A DNA stretch of 64,000 nucleotides from Pirellulales bacterium (GCA_016935315.1 JAFGRD010000119.1:1-64000); one strand, 5' to 3'. Positions 27,749-37,348 are shown, numbered from the stretch's first letter. The notes: a model not told the origin generated them from the sequence alone. A program made the numbers and translations.

Positions 27749-29290
27749 ATGAACGTTGCCATTGTCCACTACCACCTGAATCGCGGCGGCGTGACGCGCG
27801 TGATCGAGAACCAACTCGCGGCGCTCGATGCGGTGCTCGATCCGGGGCGGCGGCTACGGGTGGCACTGATCTTCGGGGGAAGGCGGAAGGGCTGGAATGA
27901 GGATCTGCCTCGGCGATTGCAGTCAATCGAGCTGAGCCTGCACCCCGTACCCTCGTTGGATTACGAGACTCAGGGGAGGGCAGGCAATCTGTGCGAAGAC
28001 CTCTGCGGCCTGTTGGACGGCCTGGGCTTCGCCGCCGCGGAGACCGTGCTTCACGTCCACAACCACGCCTTAGGCAAGAACGTGGTGCTGCCGTCGAGCC
28101 TGCTGCGACTGGCCGAATCGGGGTTCGCCCTGTTGCTGCAAATCCACGACTTTCCGGAAGACTTTCGCCCGAACAACTACCGGCGGTTGCTTGAATCGGG
28201 GCTGGCGATTCAAACGGGGCCCACGGCGGCGCTCTATCCGCAGGCCCGGCAAGTCCACTACGCGGTGCTAAACGGCCGCGACCAGTCCATCCTCGCTGCC
28301 GCCGGCGTGGATTCCCGGCAGCTCCATCTGTTGCCGAATCCGGTGCCCGACATGGCCGGGTTGCCGCCCAGAGACCTGGCCCGGCAGCGTCTGGCCGAGC
28401 AGTTCGGCGTCGGCACAGGCCAACCATTCGTGCTCTACCCGGTCCGGGGCATTCGGCGGAAGAACCTTGGCGAGGCCCTGCTCTGCACGGCCCTGGCGCC
28501 GGAGGATGCGGCGTTGGGACTCACGCTGCCGCCGTTGAATCCGGCCGCACTGCCCGTCTATCGGCAGTGGAAACGAACGGCCGTCGAGTTGGACCTGCCG
28601 TTCTGTTTCGAGGTGGGCGCCCCGGAGCGGCTTACGTTCGCCGAAAACCTGGCAGCCGCCGATCTGATCCTCACCACCAGCCTGGCCGAAGGGTTCGGCA
28701 TGGTCTTTCTGGAATCCTGGTTGGCCGATCGGCCCCTGGCCGGCCGCGACCTGCCCGAGATCACCCGCGACTTCACCGAGTTGGGCGTTCGACTCGACCG
28801 CCTTCAACCGCGGCTCCGTGTTCCGCTGGCGTGGGTAGGCAGCGACGCCTTCCGGGAAATGCTGCTGGCCGCCTATCGCAAGACGCTCGATACCTACCGG
28901 CGCCAGGCACCCGCCGACATCCGCCAGCAGTGCGAGGCAAGGACCGACGAAGGCACGGTGGATTTCGGCGACCTGGACGAGACCTTGCAGCAGCAGGTGC
29001 TGCGGCTGGTGTGCGGCCACAGCGACCGGCGCCGAGAACTCAGGCGGCACAACCCGGAGGCCATCGAGGCCCTGTCCCTCGGCAGCAAAGACGTCGCCGC
29101 GTTGGTCCGCGAAAACGTCCAAGCCGTACAGGCCCACTACGGCCTCGCACCCAGCGGGCGGCGGCTGTGGCAGCTCTATCGGCGGGCGGCCGGCAGCGTC
29201 CGAGACGACCGCTGTGAACCGCTGCCTCGCCCGACGCGGATCATCGAGGCATTCCTCGAATTGAGGCGGTTCCACCCGATCTGCACCTAG
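27749..29290 (+). CDS. GT4-family glycosyltransferase
   Basis: 513 aa, starting 'MNVAIVHYHLNRGGVTRVIENQ', a GT-B opening with the glycine-rich nucleotide-sugar loop. The C-terminal half has 'FVLYPVRGIRRKNLGEAL' and the retaining GT4 E-x7-E motif, Glu314 and Glu322 in 'LAEGFGMVFLESW'. It transfers sugar from a nucleotide donor, probably in the cytoplasm; acceptor is unknown. Residues about 350-480 are an extra helical section after the catalytic domain. It may belong functionally with the HAD-GT4-GH13 operon 1.8 kb downstream, although a minus-strand gene lies between them. The Shine-Dalgarno signal is weak. Confidence 0.82.
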   Translation: MNVAIVHYHLNRGGVTRVIENQLAALDAVLDPGRRLRVALIFGGRRKGWNEDLPRRLQSIELSLHPVPSLDYETQGRAGNLCEDLCGLLDGLGFAAAETVLHVHNHALGKNVVLPSSLLRLAESGFALLLQIHDFPEDFRPNNYRRLLESGLAIQTGPTAALYPQARQVHYAVLNGRDQSILAAAGVDSRQLHLLPNPVPDMAGLPPRDLARQRLAEQFGVGTGQPFVLYPVRGIRRKNLGEALLCTALAPEDAALGLTLPPLNPAALPVYRQWKRTAVELDLPFCFEVGAPERLTFAENLAAADLILTTSLAEGFGMVFLESWLADRPLAGRDLPEITRDFTELGVRLDRLQPRLRVPLAWVGSDAFREMLLAAYRKTLDTYRRQAPADIRQQCEARTDEGTVDFGDLDETLQQQVLRLVCGHSDRRRELRRHNPEAIEALSLGSKDVAALVRENVQAVQAHYGLAPSGRRLWQLYRRAAGSVRDDRCEPLPRPTRIIEAFLELRRFHPICT

Positions 29291-29319
29291 AACTCGTAGA
29301 GAAACAAGCAGGACTCGAC

Positions 29320-30873
29320 TCAGTCGGCCCCCAGGCACAAGGGAGCCGCGGATGACGACGCCCCAGCGTTTGCGGCCATCTGCCTGGGGCACATGACCGG
29401 CACCGGCCGGTTCGTTTCCTTGTCGAGAAACTCCACCAGGCTGCCTCGGCCCAGATTGTCGCCGAAAACGACCCACTGCACCGCGTGATCACCTTGGCTG
29501 AGCTCGGTCTCGTAGATGGCCGATCGATCGTTGCCGACCGAACCGAAATCCTTGCCGTCGACCAGCAACCGCAGACTGCTGTTGGCGCCGGAGCCTCCCT
29601 TATGCCGGATCACCACCGTCGTCGGCTTGGAAACCTGGAGCGTTCCCCACAGAGTCAACTCGACGCGGTCGCCGGCCACGCGCCGCTTGGCAAACAACGA
29701 TCGGAGGGTCTCATCGTGCAGCGAAGAGCCGGGCTCATACTGTAAGGCGAACCCCGCGTCGGCAAACGAGTTCTCGCCCTCGCGACGCACCGATACACGC
29801 CCGACCAGCCCGGGGAACGAGCCGTCGGCGCGGCTGCGCACCGGGGTTCCCGGCTTTCTGCGGGGCCGCGTCTCCGGGGGCTTCGAGGGAGGATCAACAG
29901 GGGGCGAAGGCGTTTCCGGGGGCTCCGTCGGCGTTTCCGGGGAGTCCGTCGGCGTTTCGGACGGTTCGGCCGGCGGATCGGGCGGCTCCGTCGCCGGCTC
30001 GGACGGTTCCACAGATGGCTGCGGCGGTTCCACCGGAGGCTCCGATGGCGCTGCCATGGGACTTACCGGCGTCTCGGGCGGCAAACCGGGAACCTCGGCC
30101 GGCGAACCGGGCGCTTCGGCAGGTGGGCCAGGTATCTCGCCAGGATCGGTCGTTGGCGGCGAGGGATTGGTGGGCTGCTCGGGTGTCTGAGCAGGCTCCT
30201 CCGCAGGCTTGGGACGAATCGGGGGCGTTCCCGGCAGGTCACCGGGTAGCTCGGACACCGGCCCTGCTCGGCTGACCAGCCGCGGGCCTCCACCCGGACT
30301 GAGGAAATAGGCCAAAGCACCCAACACGACCAGGCCCGCCACAGCAGATCCGACCCATGCCGGCCGTCGCCAGGCCGGTCTTTTCCGGTGCGTCCGCCGG
30401 GCGACCTGCTCGGCGGCAGCGATCTGAGGTATCTCGATGCCTCCGAGGCCTGCGACCCGCGACGGCCGCGAGGTGGGCGGCTTGCGCTGGGCCTGCGGCA
30501 GGGGAATGACCCGCACCTGCGGTTGCTGCGGCGGCTCCGGCTCCGCTAGTGGCGACTCCGACGGCAGCGACTCCGATGGCGATAGTTCGGGCTGCAACTC
30601 GGCCCTCAGCGCCCGGTCGTACTCGGCCTTTCTCTTCTCGTGCAGCAGGACCAGCTTGGCTTGGGCCAATTCGTTGAGGATTCGCTGCGTCAGCTCGGAG
30701 TGTTTGCCTGTCTGGAACGTACGAACGTGGGCCATCTGCCGATCGGCCGCCGATTCGATGACGTTCGGGTCATCCTCGAACGTATCGACGCCCAACAGCC
30801 GATAATGGTTCGGTGGCTGGTCTTTCGGCGAGATTCCGAGCCAGCGGTGATAAGGATCGAAGGAATCGGACAT
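29320..30873 (-). CDS. J-like membrane protein with Pro-rich stalk
   Basis: 517 aa. The first 90 residues ('FDPYHRWLGISPKDQPPNHY', 'LLGVDTFEDDPNVIESAADR', 'KAEYDRALRAE') form a degenerate J-domain typical of planctomycetes; the HPD tripeptide needed for Hsp70 stimulation is absent. A single transmembrane helix (about 172-192, 'WVGSAVAGLVVLGALAYFL') follows a basic stretch. Residues about 195-345 are a Pro/Glu/Ser/Thr-rich stalk of repeated 'EPPxP' units. The last 170 residues form a globular beta-rich domain ('VELTLWGTLQVSKPTTVVIR', 'YETELSQGDHAVQWVVFGDN') on the far side of the membrane. This topology suggests a cytoplasm-to-periplasm linker. Function unknown. Confidence 0.78.
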   Translation of the reverse strand: MSDSFDPYHRWLGISPKDQPPNHYRLLGVDTFEDDPNVIESAADRQMAHVRTFQTGKHSELTQRILNELAQAKLVLLHEKRKAEYDRALRAELQPELSPSESLPSESPLAEPEPPQQPQVRVIPLPQAQRKPPTSRPSRVAGLGGIEIPQIAAAEQVARRTHRKRPAWRRPAWVGSAVAGLVVLGALAYFLSPGGGPRLVSRAGPVSELPGDLPGTPPIRPKPAEEPAQTPEQPTNPSPPTTDPGEIPGPPAEAPGSPAEVPGLPPETPVSPMAAPSEPPVEPPQPSVEPSEPATEPPDPPAEPSETPTDSPETPTEPPETPSPPVDPPSKPPETRPRRKPGTPVRSRADGSFPGLVGRVSVRREGENSFADAGFALQYEPGSSLHDETLRSLFAKRRVAGDRVELTLWGTLQVSKPTTVVIRHKGGSGANSSLRLLVDGKDFGSVGNDRSAIYETELSQGDHAVQWVVFGDNLGRGSLVEFLDKETNRPVPVMCPRQMAANAGASSSAAPLCLGAD

Positions 30874-30905
30874 TCAGGTTGCCGTGGTACGGAAAGGCCC
30901 CCCGC

Positions 30906-30925
30906 CTGAAGTCTTGCGACTTCGG
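30906..30925 (+). repeat. GCAA/TTGC hairpin element, copy 1
   Basis: CTGAAGTCTTGCGACTTCGG: an 8-bp stem (one mismatch at the end) around the tetraloop TTGC, reading GCAA on the other strand. It is followed by CTACCATTTGGCTGAA, shared with copy 2. It lies between the J-like gene (start 30873) and the HAD gene. Confidence 0.75.
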
Positions 30926-31127
30926 CTACCATTTGGCTGAACTGCTACTCAGTATTATCGGGAAAACCGGCCGCCCCAACAAGGCAATGCCGGCCCTGCA
31001 CCCCAACGCAGGGGTTCCGTTTGTCAAGACTCATTCCTATAGTGATTGTATTGTGACCGGTCGCTACCGTAACATCTTTTCCCGGCTTTCCCGCCCGCTG
31101 AAGCCTATCGCCACCGGAGCAGCACCC

Positions 31128-31967
31128 GTGCTGAGACCGCTGGACGGGATCCGAGCCGTCCTGTTCGACCTCTACGGCACCCTGCTGGTCAGCGGCAGCG
31201 GCGAGGTGGGAACGGCCCGGCAGCAAGCCGCGGTGCCCGGGCAGCCACAAGCCCGGGCCCTCGACGACGCCTTGGCCGCGATGGAGATCTCCACTTCGCG
31301 GCCGGTCGGCCCTGATATCGAGGTGTTCTTCCAGGCGATCGAGGCATCGCACGCCCGGGGGCGGAGTCGGGGCATCGACTACCCGGAAGTCGATATTGTC
31401 GAGATCTGGCGGGAGGTGTTGAGCGAGTTCGTCCGTCGCGGCTTGTGCGACGCCGCGGTTTGCCGCCGCGTGGATCTCCAACGGCTGGCCGTGGAGTATG
31501 AAGCCCGGGCGAATCCGTGTTGGCCGATGCCGGGAGCGAAGGCGTGTCTTAGCCAGCTTCGTCAGGGCGGCCTGATATTGGGGATTATCAGCAACGCCCA
31601 GTTCTTCACGGCCGAGTTGCTCGCGGCCCTGTTGGGCGAAGCGACCGAAGACTGGGGATTTAACGGGGGTCTGCAGTACTATTCCTATCGTCATGGGCGT
31701 GCCAAACCCGGGTTGGCGCTGTTTGAGTTGGCCGCCGAAGACTTGCGGGGGCGCGGCCTTGGCCCGGCCGAAGTTCTCTACGTCGGAAACGACGTCCTGA
31801 ATGACGTCTGTCCGGCTCATGAGGTAGGGTTTTATACTGCTTTGTTTGCCGGCGACGCCCGCAGTCTGCGGCGTCGAGAGGGCGAGCCGCGCGTGCAAGC
31901 AGTCGCGGCGGATCTGGTGGTGACGGAACTGGAACAGCTCATCGAGTGTATTACGGCCCAAGACTGA
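31128..31967 (+). CDS. HAD-superfamily hydrolase (phosphatase/phosphomutase-like)
   Basis: 279 aa from the GTG at 31128, eight bases after GGAG; frames further upstream pass through a repeat and look non-coding. Motifs of HAD enzymes are visible: I '[11 protein letters not shown]' (nucleophile Asp, second Asp replaced by Tyr), II 'GIISNAQF', III 'RAKPGLALF' (Lys), IV '[12 protein letters not shown]'. The cap (about 40-110) is helical, as in subclass I. It starts a probable operon with the GT4 (35 bp) and GH13 (15 bp) genes. In glucosylglycerate-type pathways a HAD phosphatase follows a sugar-phosphate-forming transferase, which fits this position, but the substrate is inferred. Confidence 0.85.
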   Translation: MLRPLDGIRAVLFDLYGTLLVSGSGEVGTARQQAAVPGQPQARALDDALAAMEISTSRPVGPDIEVFFQAIEASHARGRSRGIDYPEVDIVEIWREVLSEFVRRGLCDAAVCRRVDLQRLAVEYEARANPCWPMPGAKACLSQLRQGGLILGIISNAQFFTAELLAALLGEATEDWGFNGGLQYYSYRHGRAKPGLALFELAAEDLRGRGLGPAEVLYVGNDVLNDVCPAHEVGFYTALFAGDARSLRRREGEPRVQAVAADLVVTELEQLIECITAQD

Positions 31968-32002
31968 CGTCTGCGGCCAGCGCGGCAATTGGCGGTGGAA
32001 TC

Positions 32003-33268
32003 GTGCCACAGAACATCGGCTTCATCTCGACTCGGTTTTCCGGTACCGACGGCGTCTCGTTGGAGAGCGCCAAGTGGGCACAGGTCCTCTGGGACTACGA
32101 GCACGTGAGCCACTGGTACGCCGGCAAGCTCGACCGCGATCCGGGCGCCAGCATGTTGGTGCCGGAGGCGTACTTTTACGACCGGGACAACGTCTGGATC
32201 AACGAGCGGGCGTTCGGCACCCGCCAGCGGCCCCCGGAGTTGACCCGCAAGGTCTACGAAATCGCCGAGCACCTGAAGAATACGCTCTACGAATTCCGCA
32301 AGCAGTACGAGATCGACATCTTCATCGTCGAAAACGCGCTGTGTCTGCCGATGCACATCCCGTTGGGCGTGGCGCTGACCCACTTCATGGCCGAGACGGC
32401 GATGCCGACGGTTGCCCACCACCACGATTTCTACTGGGAGCGGCCGCGGTTTTCGGTCAATTCGGTGGAAGACTTCCTGGCGATGGCTTTTCCACCGAAG
32501 TCGGCGTCATTGCAGCATGTCACGATCAACTCGTTCGCCCAGGAAGACCTCTCCTGGCGCAAAGGGGCCTCCTCGATCATGGTTCCCAACGTGCTCGACT
32601 TCGAGCACCCCCCCGCAGAGGAGGAATTGAAGAGCACCGACTTCCGCCGCGAGATCGGCCTGGAGGAGGACGACATCATCCTCTTGCAGCCGACCCGGGT
32701 CGTGCCGCGCAAAGGCATCGAGCATTCGATCGCGCTGGTGTCTCAGTTGAGGAACCCCAAGTGCAAGCTGGTTGTCTCGCACGAGTCGGGCGACGAAGGG
32801 TTGGAATACCGCGACGCCTTGATCGAGCTGGCCGAACAGTCGGGCGTGGACCTGCGTTTCGTCCACGCCCAGACCCCGCTGGTCAACCCCTACGGGACGC
32901 ACCAGGCCGTGGGGACTTCGCTGGAAGAAGTCTACGCCCACGCCGATCTGATCACGTATCCCAGCCTGTACGAGGGTTTCGGCAACGCCCTGCTGGAGGC
33001 CTTCTACTATCGCAAGCCGGTGCTGGTCAACCGCTATGCGATCTTTATCTCCGACATCGAGCCGAAGGGATTCCAGGTGGTCACCATGAACGGCTTCCTC
33101 ACGCGAAACGTGCTCGAACACGTTCGCCGCGTGATATCCGACGACCAGTACCGCCAGGAAATGGTCGACTACAACTTCGAGTTGGGCAAGAAGTTCTTCA
33201 GCTACACCGTGCTCCGCCGCAAGCTCCGCTCGTTGATCACGGCCTTTACCGGACTGGACGACCTGTAG
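32003..33268 (+). CDS. GT4 glycosyltransferase beside GH13_18
   Basis: 421 aa from the GTG at 32003 after GGCGGTGGA. The start '[20 protein letters not shown]' is the donor loop of a GT-B fold; the C-terminal half has '[19 protein letters not shown]' and the retaining GT4 motif E324-x7-E332 in '[16 protein letters not shown]'. The HHHDF segment ('[14 protein letters not shown]') is unusual and well conserved in appearance. Its position directly before a GH13_18 phosphorylase-like gene suggests it makes the same alpha-glucoside that the partner breaks down, but this is an inference from context. The predicted site is the cytoplasm; no signal or membrane helix is present. Confidence 0.85.
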   Translation: MPQNIGFISTRFSGTDGVSLESAKWAQVLWDYEHVSHWYAGKLDRDPGASMLVPEAYFYDRDNVWINERAFGTRQRPPELTRKVYEIAEHLKNTLYEFRKQYEIDIFIVENALCLPMHIPLGVALTHFMAETAMPTVAHHHDFYWERPRFSVNSVEDFLAMAFPPKSASLQHVTINSFAQEDLSWRKGASSIMVPNVLDFEHPPAEEELKSTDFRREIGLEEDDIILLQPTRVVPRKGIEHSIALVSQLRNPKCKLVVSHESGDEGLEYRDALIELAEQSGVDLRFVHAQTPLVNPYGTHQAVGTSLEEVYAHADLITYPSLYEGFGNALLEAFYYRKPVLVNRYAIFISDIEPKGFQVVTMNGFLTRNVLEHVRRVISDDQYRQEMVDYNFELGKKFFSYTVLRRKLRSLITAFTGLDDL

Positions 33269-33283
33269 CCGCGGAAGCGCGTC

Positions 33284-35005
33284 ATGGACGATCGTCTCAA
33301 GCAGCGTTTGGACAGGCGACTGAAGCCGCTCTACGGGGATCGGGCCGCCTGGTGCCTCGATCAGATCGCCGCCCGGCTCGTACACTACCTGCCCAAGATA
33401 CCGCCGCTTCGAAAAACGGCCTGGGACCAGCGCGACGTGATGCTGATCACCTACGGCGACCAGGTCCGCGGCGAGGCTGAGCCGCCGTTGGCCACCCTGG
33501 GGCGGTTCCTCGCCATGGCCGGCTTGCAGGAGCTGCTGGGCACGGTCCACGTCCTGCCCTTCTTTCCCTATTCCTCCGACGACGGGTTCTCCGTCATCGA
33601 CTACCGCACCGTTGATCCGGCGCTGGGTGGATGGGCGGACGTCCAGGCCTTGGGGGAACGTTTCGATCTGATGTTCGATCTGGTGGTCAACCACGTCTCG
33701 CGCCGCAGCCGATGGTTCCAGGACTATGCCGCCGGGCGGGAGCCCTACACCGGCTACTTCATCGAAATGGACCCGCAAACGGATCTCTCCACCGTCACCC
33801 GACCCCGAAGCTTGCCGCTGCTGACGCCCGTGGAAACGGCCCGGGGCACGCGGCACCTGTGGACCACTTTCAGCGACGACCAACTCGACCTGAACTTCGC
33901 CGAGCCGGCGGTCCTCGTGGAAATGATCGACGTGCTGCTGTTCTACCTTCAGCAGGGCGCGCGGTTCATCCGGCTCGACGCGATCGCCTATCTTTGGAAG
34001 CAGCCGGGCACCTCGTGTATCCACCTACCGCAAACCCACGCCGTCGTGAAGCTTCTGCGCGATTTGGTCGACGCGGTGGCCCCGGGAGCGATCCTCCTGA
34101 CCGAAACCAACGTGCCGCACCAGGAGAATGCGAGCTACCTCGGCGAGGGGGATGAGGCCCAGATGATCTACCAGTTCAGCCTCGCGCCGCTGTTGCTCGA
34201 AGCCCTGCTTTCGGGTGACGCCACGCTGCTGGGAGGCTGGCTGGCCGAGTTGCCGCCCGCGCCGCCGCAGACGACCGTCCTGAATTTCACCGCTTCGCAC
34301 GACGGGATCGGCGTACGGCCTTTGGAGGGAATCATGCCGACGCCGCGGTTCGACCGGTTGCTCAAGGCCGTCGAGGCTCGGGGTGGATACATCAGCACCA
34401 AGCGGAACCCCGACGGAAGCGATAGCCCCTACGAGCTGAACATCACCTATTTCGACGCCCTGGCCGAGCCCGGCGACGCCAATCCGGCCATCCAGGTGCG
34501 GCGGTTCCTGGCCAGCCAGGCTTTGATGCTCTCGGTGCGGGGGATCCCGGCCGTCTACTTCCATAGCCTGGTCGGCACGCCCAACAACACGGCGGGCGTC
34601 GCCCGGACGGGACGCCCGCGATCGATCAACCGCAGGAAGTTCGAGTTGGCCGAGCTTCAAACGGTGCTCGGCGCGGCGGATTCCCCGCCGGCGATGGTGC
34701 TGGACGGATACCGCCGGCTGCTTCAGGTCCGCGTTGCCCAGCCGGCGTTCCATCCCGATGCGGCCCAAGTGGTCGTCCCACTCGGGCATCCGTCGCTGGT
34801 GGCGTTGGTGCGAAAGAGCATCGACGGTCGGCAAACGATCCTCGTCGTGGGCAACCTGGGACCGCAGCCGCAGTCGGTCGACGTTCGCAAGGCGACCGGG
34901 GCGGTTCCCGAGGCGGATTTGCTCGGCGGGCATCCGGTGGGCGACCCTGTGACGCTGTCGCCCTATCAGGTAGCCTGGATCACGCTGAAGGCGCCTGCGG
35001 CCTGA
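33284..35005 (+). CDS. GH13_18 sucrose/glucosylglycerate phosphorylase-like enzyme
   Basis: 573 aa. It is a GH13 barrel with 'VHVLPFFPYSSDDGFSVIDY' and 'DLMFDLVVNHVSRRSRW', catalytic nucleophile Asp232 ('FIRLDAIAYLW'), acid/base Glu274 ('LLTETNVPH') and transition-state Asp340 ('TASHDGIGVRP'). The 'SSDDGFSV', 'TSCIHLPQTH' and 'SHDGIGVRPLEG' stretches point to subfamily GH13_18, which holds sucrose and glucosylglycerate phosphorylases. The reaction would be reversible phosphorolysis of an alpha-glucoside to glucose 1-phosphate. There is no signal peptide, so it acts in the cytoplasm. The ATG is 15 bp after the GT4 stop; a strong hairpin follows the stop by 24 bp. Confidence 0.88.
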   Translation: MDDRLKQRLDRRLKPLYGDRAAWCLDQIAARLVHYLPKIPPLRKTAWDQRDVMLITYGDQVRGEAEPPLATLGRFLAMAGLQELLGTVHVLPFFPYSSDDGFSVIDYRTVDPALGGWADVQALGERFDLMFDLVVNHVSRRSRWFQDYAAGREPYTGYFIEMDPQTDLSTVTRPRSLPLLTPVETARGTRHLWTTFSDDQLDLNFAEPAVLVEMIDVLLFYLQQGARFIRLDAIAYLWKQPGTSCIHLPQTHAVVKLLRDLVDAVAPGAILLTETNVPHQENASYLGEGDEAQMIYQFSLAPLLLEALLSGDATLLGGWLAELPPAPPQTTVLNFTASHDGIGVRPLEGIMPTPRFDRLLKAVEARGGYISTKRNPDGSDSPYELNITYFDALAEPGDANPAIQVRRFLASQALMLSVRGIPAVYFHSLVGTPNNTAGVARTGRPRSINRRKFELAELQTVLGAADSPPAMVLDGYRRLLQVRVAQPAFHPDAAQVVVPLGHPSLVALVRKSIDGRQTILVVGNLGPQPQSVDVRKATGAVPEADLLGGHPVGDPVTLSPYQVAWITLKAPAA

Positions 35006-35028
35006 GTGCGGCTGGAACCACGACGCGC

Positions 35029-35053
35029 GGCATTGCCGGGCCCCGGCAATGCC
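35029..35053 (+). terminator. Perfect 12-bp hairpin after the GH13 gene
   Basis: GGCATTGCCGGG (35029-35040) and CCCGGCAATGCC (35042-35053) form a perfect 12-bp stem with one base between the arms. It lies 24 bp past the GH13_18 stop and 100 bp before the next start, as expected for a transcription terminator of the HAD-GT4-GH13 operon. It has no T-run, so intrinsic termination is uncertain. Confidence 0.55.
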
Positions 35054-35152
35054 GGCGACTGTCCGGATTCTTGCGCAGTAAGAATGGGTGTCCTCCGGCC
35101 GCACTGTGCAAACATCTCCCGTTCCGCCCTGGACACGCACGAGGACAACACC

Positions 35153-35518
35153 ATGCGCGATTTGGAGGACCTGTTCGCCGCCTTGACTCGAAGCGAGTTT
35201 CGCAGCCGCTTTTGCCTCGGGCCAAAGGAGCGCGCGTATCTCGACGCGAAGACGCTGCCGGTGGTCCTCGAACATGCGAGAAAGTTCCTCGAAGACCGTC
35301 TAGCCCCGGCGGAACCGCGCAACGACGGACGCCAGACGCCCATGCGGGGCCATCCGGTTTTCATTGCCCAGCACGCCACGGCGACCTGCTGTCGCGGGTG
35401 TCTGGCCAAATGGCACTCCATTGCCAAGGCGAAAAGGCTCTCGGACGAGCAGATCAAGTACCTGCTGGAGGTGATCGAGCGTTGGCTGAGAGGGCAACAG
35501 CCGCCGGCAGCGACGTGA
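35153..35518 (+). CDS. DUF4186 family protein
   Basis: 121 aa from the ATG at 35153 preceded by GAGGAC. The whole chain matches DUF4186: 'RSEFRSRFCLGPKERAYL', 'RKFLEDRLAPAEPRNDGRQT', 'PMRGHPVFIAQHATATCCRG' and 'CLAKWHSIAKAKRLSDEQI'. The conserved HPVF, HATATCCRGC and KWH residues suggest a metal or nucleic-acid site. It is a small cytoplasmic protein with no known function. A longer open frame upstream has no start signal. The following gene, pntB, is on the other strand. Confidence 0.9.
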   Translation: MRDLEDLFAALTRSEFRSRFCLGPKERAYLDAKTLPVVLEHARKFLEDRLAPAEPRNDGRQTPMRGHPVFIAQHATATCCRGCLAKWHSIAKAKRLSDEQIKYLLEVIERWLRGQQPPAAT

Positions 35519-35585
35519 CCGCTACACGGTGCGCGCCTCGGTGTCTGCCCGCCCGAAACGACAGCGAGCCGCGGGTTGGCCGGGT

Positions 35586-36989
35586 CTACTCCTTCAACGC
35601 CGCCACCAGGTCCATAATCGCCTTCTTTCCGTCGCCGAAGTACATCAACGTGTTGTCGGCGGCGAACAGGGGATTGGGGATTCCGGCGAAACCGGGGCTG
35701 AGGCTCCGCTTGACCACGATCACCGTGCGGGCTCTGTCGACTTCGATGATCGGCATGCCGGCGATGGGGCTTTGGGGATTGTCGCGGGCCTCGGGGTTGA
35801 CCACGTCGTTGGCCCCGATTACCAGCGCCACGTCCGTCTGGGCCATGCCCGGATTGACGTCGCCAGGCTCCTTGAGCTGCTCGTAGGGCACCTCGGCCTC
35901 GGCCAGGAGGACGTTCATGTGGCCGGGCATCCGGCCGGCGACCGGGTGGATCGCATACTCGACCTCGATGCCGCGCGACTCGAGCACCTGCGCCAGCTCG
36001 CGAACCGCGTGCTGGGCCTGGGCCACCGCCATGCCGTAGCCGGGCACGATCACCGCCCGGCGGGCCGTGTCGTAGAGCATCGCCACCTCGTCGGCCGTGG
36101 TCGACTTCACCTTGCCGGCATAGACGTCGTCGGCCGAGGCCATGTCCGCGCTCGGCTCCAGTACGCCGAACAGCACGTGGGCCAGGGAGCGGTTCATCGC
36201 CTTGCACATGATCGACGTGAGAATCAGCCCGGATGCACCGACCAGCGAGCCGGCAATGATCAGCACGGTGTTGCCCAGCACGAATCCCGTGGCACAGGCG
36301 GCCAGCCCGCTATAGGAGTTCAACAGAGCGATGACCACGGGCATATCGGCCCCGCCGATCGGGTTGACCAGCGTTACGCCCAGCACGGAGGCCACCAGGA
36401 CCAGCAGAAAGTAGATCCACCAGGCGTGCGCCGGATAGACGGCGCCGAGGACCAACAGGCCGACGACGATCAGGCCCAACAAGGCGTTGAGGGGCTGCCG
36501 CGCCGGATACTCGAAGGGCTTCTTAAAGGACTTGTATTCCTGCAGCTTGGCAAAGGCCACCAGGCTCCCCCAAAACGTGACCGCGCCGATCAGGCCGGCC
36601 AACAGCCCCGAGGTGATCGTGGCGTCGACGCCCTCCTTGGCCGGATTGTGGGTGATCAACTCGGCGCCGGCCACCAGCACGGAAGCCCCGCCGCCGAACC
36701 CGTTGAACAGGGCGACCAACTGGGGCATCGCGGTCATCTGGATTCTCACGGCCAGCACGACGCCGATCCCCGCGCCGATGATCAGCCCGATCGCAATCAG
36801 CCAGTAGCCGACAGCGTGCTGGAGCAGTTGCTGGTCGACCAGCGTGGCCAAGACGGCCACCAGCATTCCCAGCGCCCCGAGCAGGTTTCCACGGACGGCC
36901 GTGCGGGGATGGGTCAGACCCTTCAGCCCGAAAATGAACAGGACCGCCGCCACAAGGTAGGCCAGTTTGATAATCGTATCTTGTTCCAC
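35586..36989 (-). CDS. pntB: NAD(P) transhydrogenase subunit beta
   Basis: 467 aa. The N-terminal 270 residues contain about eight to nine transmembrane helices ('LAYLVAAVLFIFGL', 'GYWLIAIGLIIGAGIGVVLA'), and the C-terminal domain III binds NADP(H): 'IVPGYGMAVAQAQHAVREL', 'YAIHPVAGRMPGHMNVLLAE', 'ALVIGANDVVNPEA' and 'PGFAGIPNPLF'. The subunit forms the proton channel with the alpha subunit and drives NADPH formation with the proton gradient. It is the last gene of a three-gene minus-strand operon; its ATG is two bases after the stop of the middle gene. It is full-length and intact. Confidence 0.96.
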   Translation of the reverse strand: MEQDTIIKLAYLVAAVLFIFGLKGLTHPRTAVRGNLLGALGMLVAVLATLVDQQLLQHAVGYWLIAIGLIIGAGIGVVLAVRIQMTAMPQLVALFNGFGGGASVLVAGAELITHNPAKEGVDATITSGLLAGLIGAVTFWGSLVAFAKLQEYKSFKKPFEYPARQPLNALLGLIVVGLLVLGAVYPAHAWWIYFLLVLVASVLGVTLVNPIGGADMPVVIALLNSYSGLAACATGFVLGNTVLIIAGSLVGASGLILTSIMCKAMNRSLAHVLFGVLEPSADMASADDVYAGKVKSTTADEVAMLYDTARRAVIVPGYGMAVAQAQHAVRELAQVLESRGIEVEYAIHPVAGRMPGHMNVLLAEAEVPYEQLKEPGDVNPGMAQTDVALVIGANDVVNPEARDNPQSPIAGMPIIEVDRARTVIVVKRSLSPGFAGIPNPLFAADNTLMYFGDGKKAIMDLVAALKE

Positions 36990-36991
36990 GG

Positions 36992-37348
36992 CTATTTCTT
37001 CCTGCGAAACATCTCGAGCATGCGGTTAGTCACAAGGAACCCGCCCACCACGTTGACGGTGGCCAGGATCACGGCAAAGAATCCGAGCGAGGCGGCCAGA
37101 AAGGGCCACGTGTCGTGCAGCCGTCCGGCCATCAGCAAGGCCCCGACCACCGTGATGCCCGAGATGGCGTTCGAGCCGGACATCAAGGGCGTGTGCAGCG
37201 TGGGCGGGATCTTCGTGATGATTTCAAACCCCACGAAAATCGCCAGCACGAAGACCGTCAAGCCCAGGATCAGCGGCAGGTTTGCCGCCGCGGCCGCCTC
37301 CGCCGCCGCGGTCGGGTCGACCGCCGATAGCAGCAATTCGGTTCCCAT
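36992..37348 (-). CDS. pntA2: NAD(P) transhydrogenase alpha-2 (membrane domain)
   Basis: 118 aa corresponding to the C-terminal membrane part of a fused PntA. It has three to four helices: 'LPLILGLTVFVLAIFVGFEI', 'TLHTPLMSGSNAISGITVVG' (conserved loop-helix) and 'PFLAASLGFFAVILATVNVVGG'. Many bacteria split PntA this way. Its ATG shares one base with the stop of the upstream alpha-1 gene, and GGAGGCGACAAC supplies the ribosome site. It makes domain II together with PntB. Confidence 0.94.
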   Translation of the reverse strand: MGTELLLSAVDPTAAAEAAAAANLPLILGLTVFVLAIFVGFEIITKIPPTLHTPLMSGSNAISGITVVGALLMAGRLHDTWPFLAASLGFFAVILATVNVVGGFLVTNRMLEMFRRKK

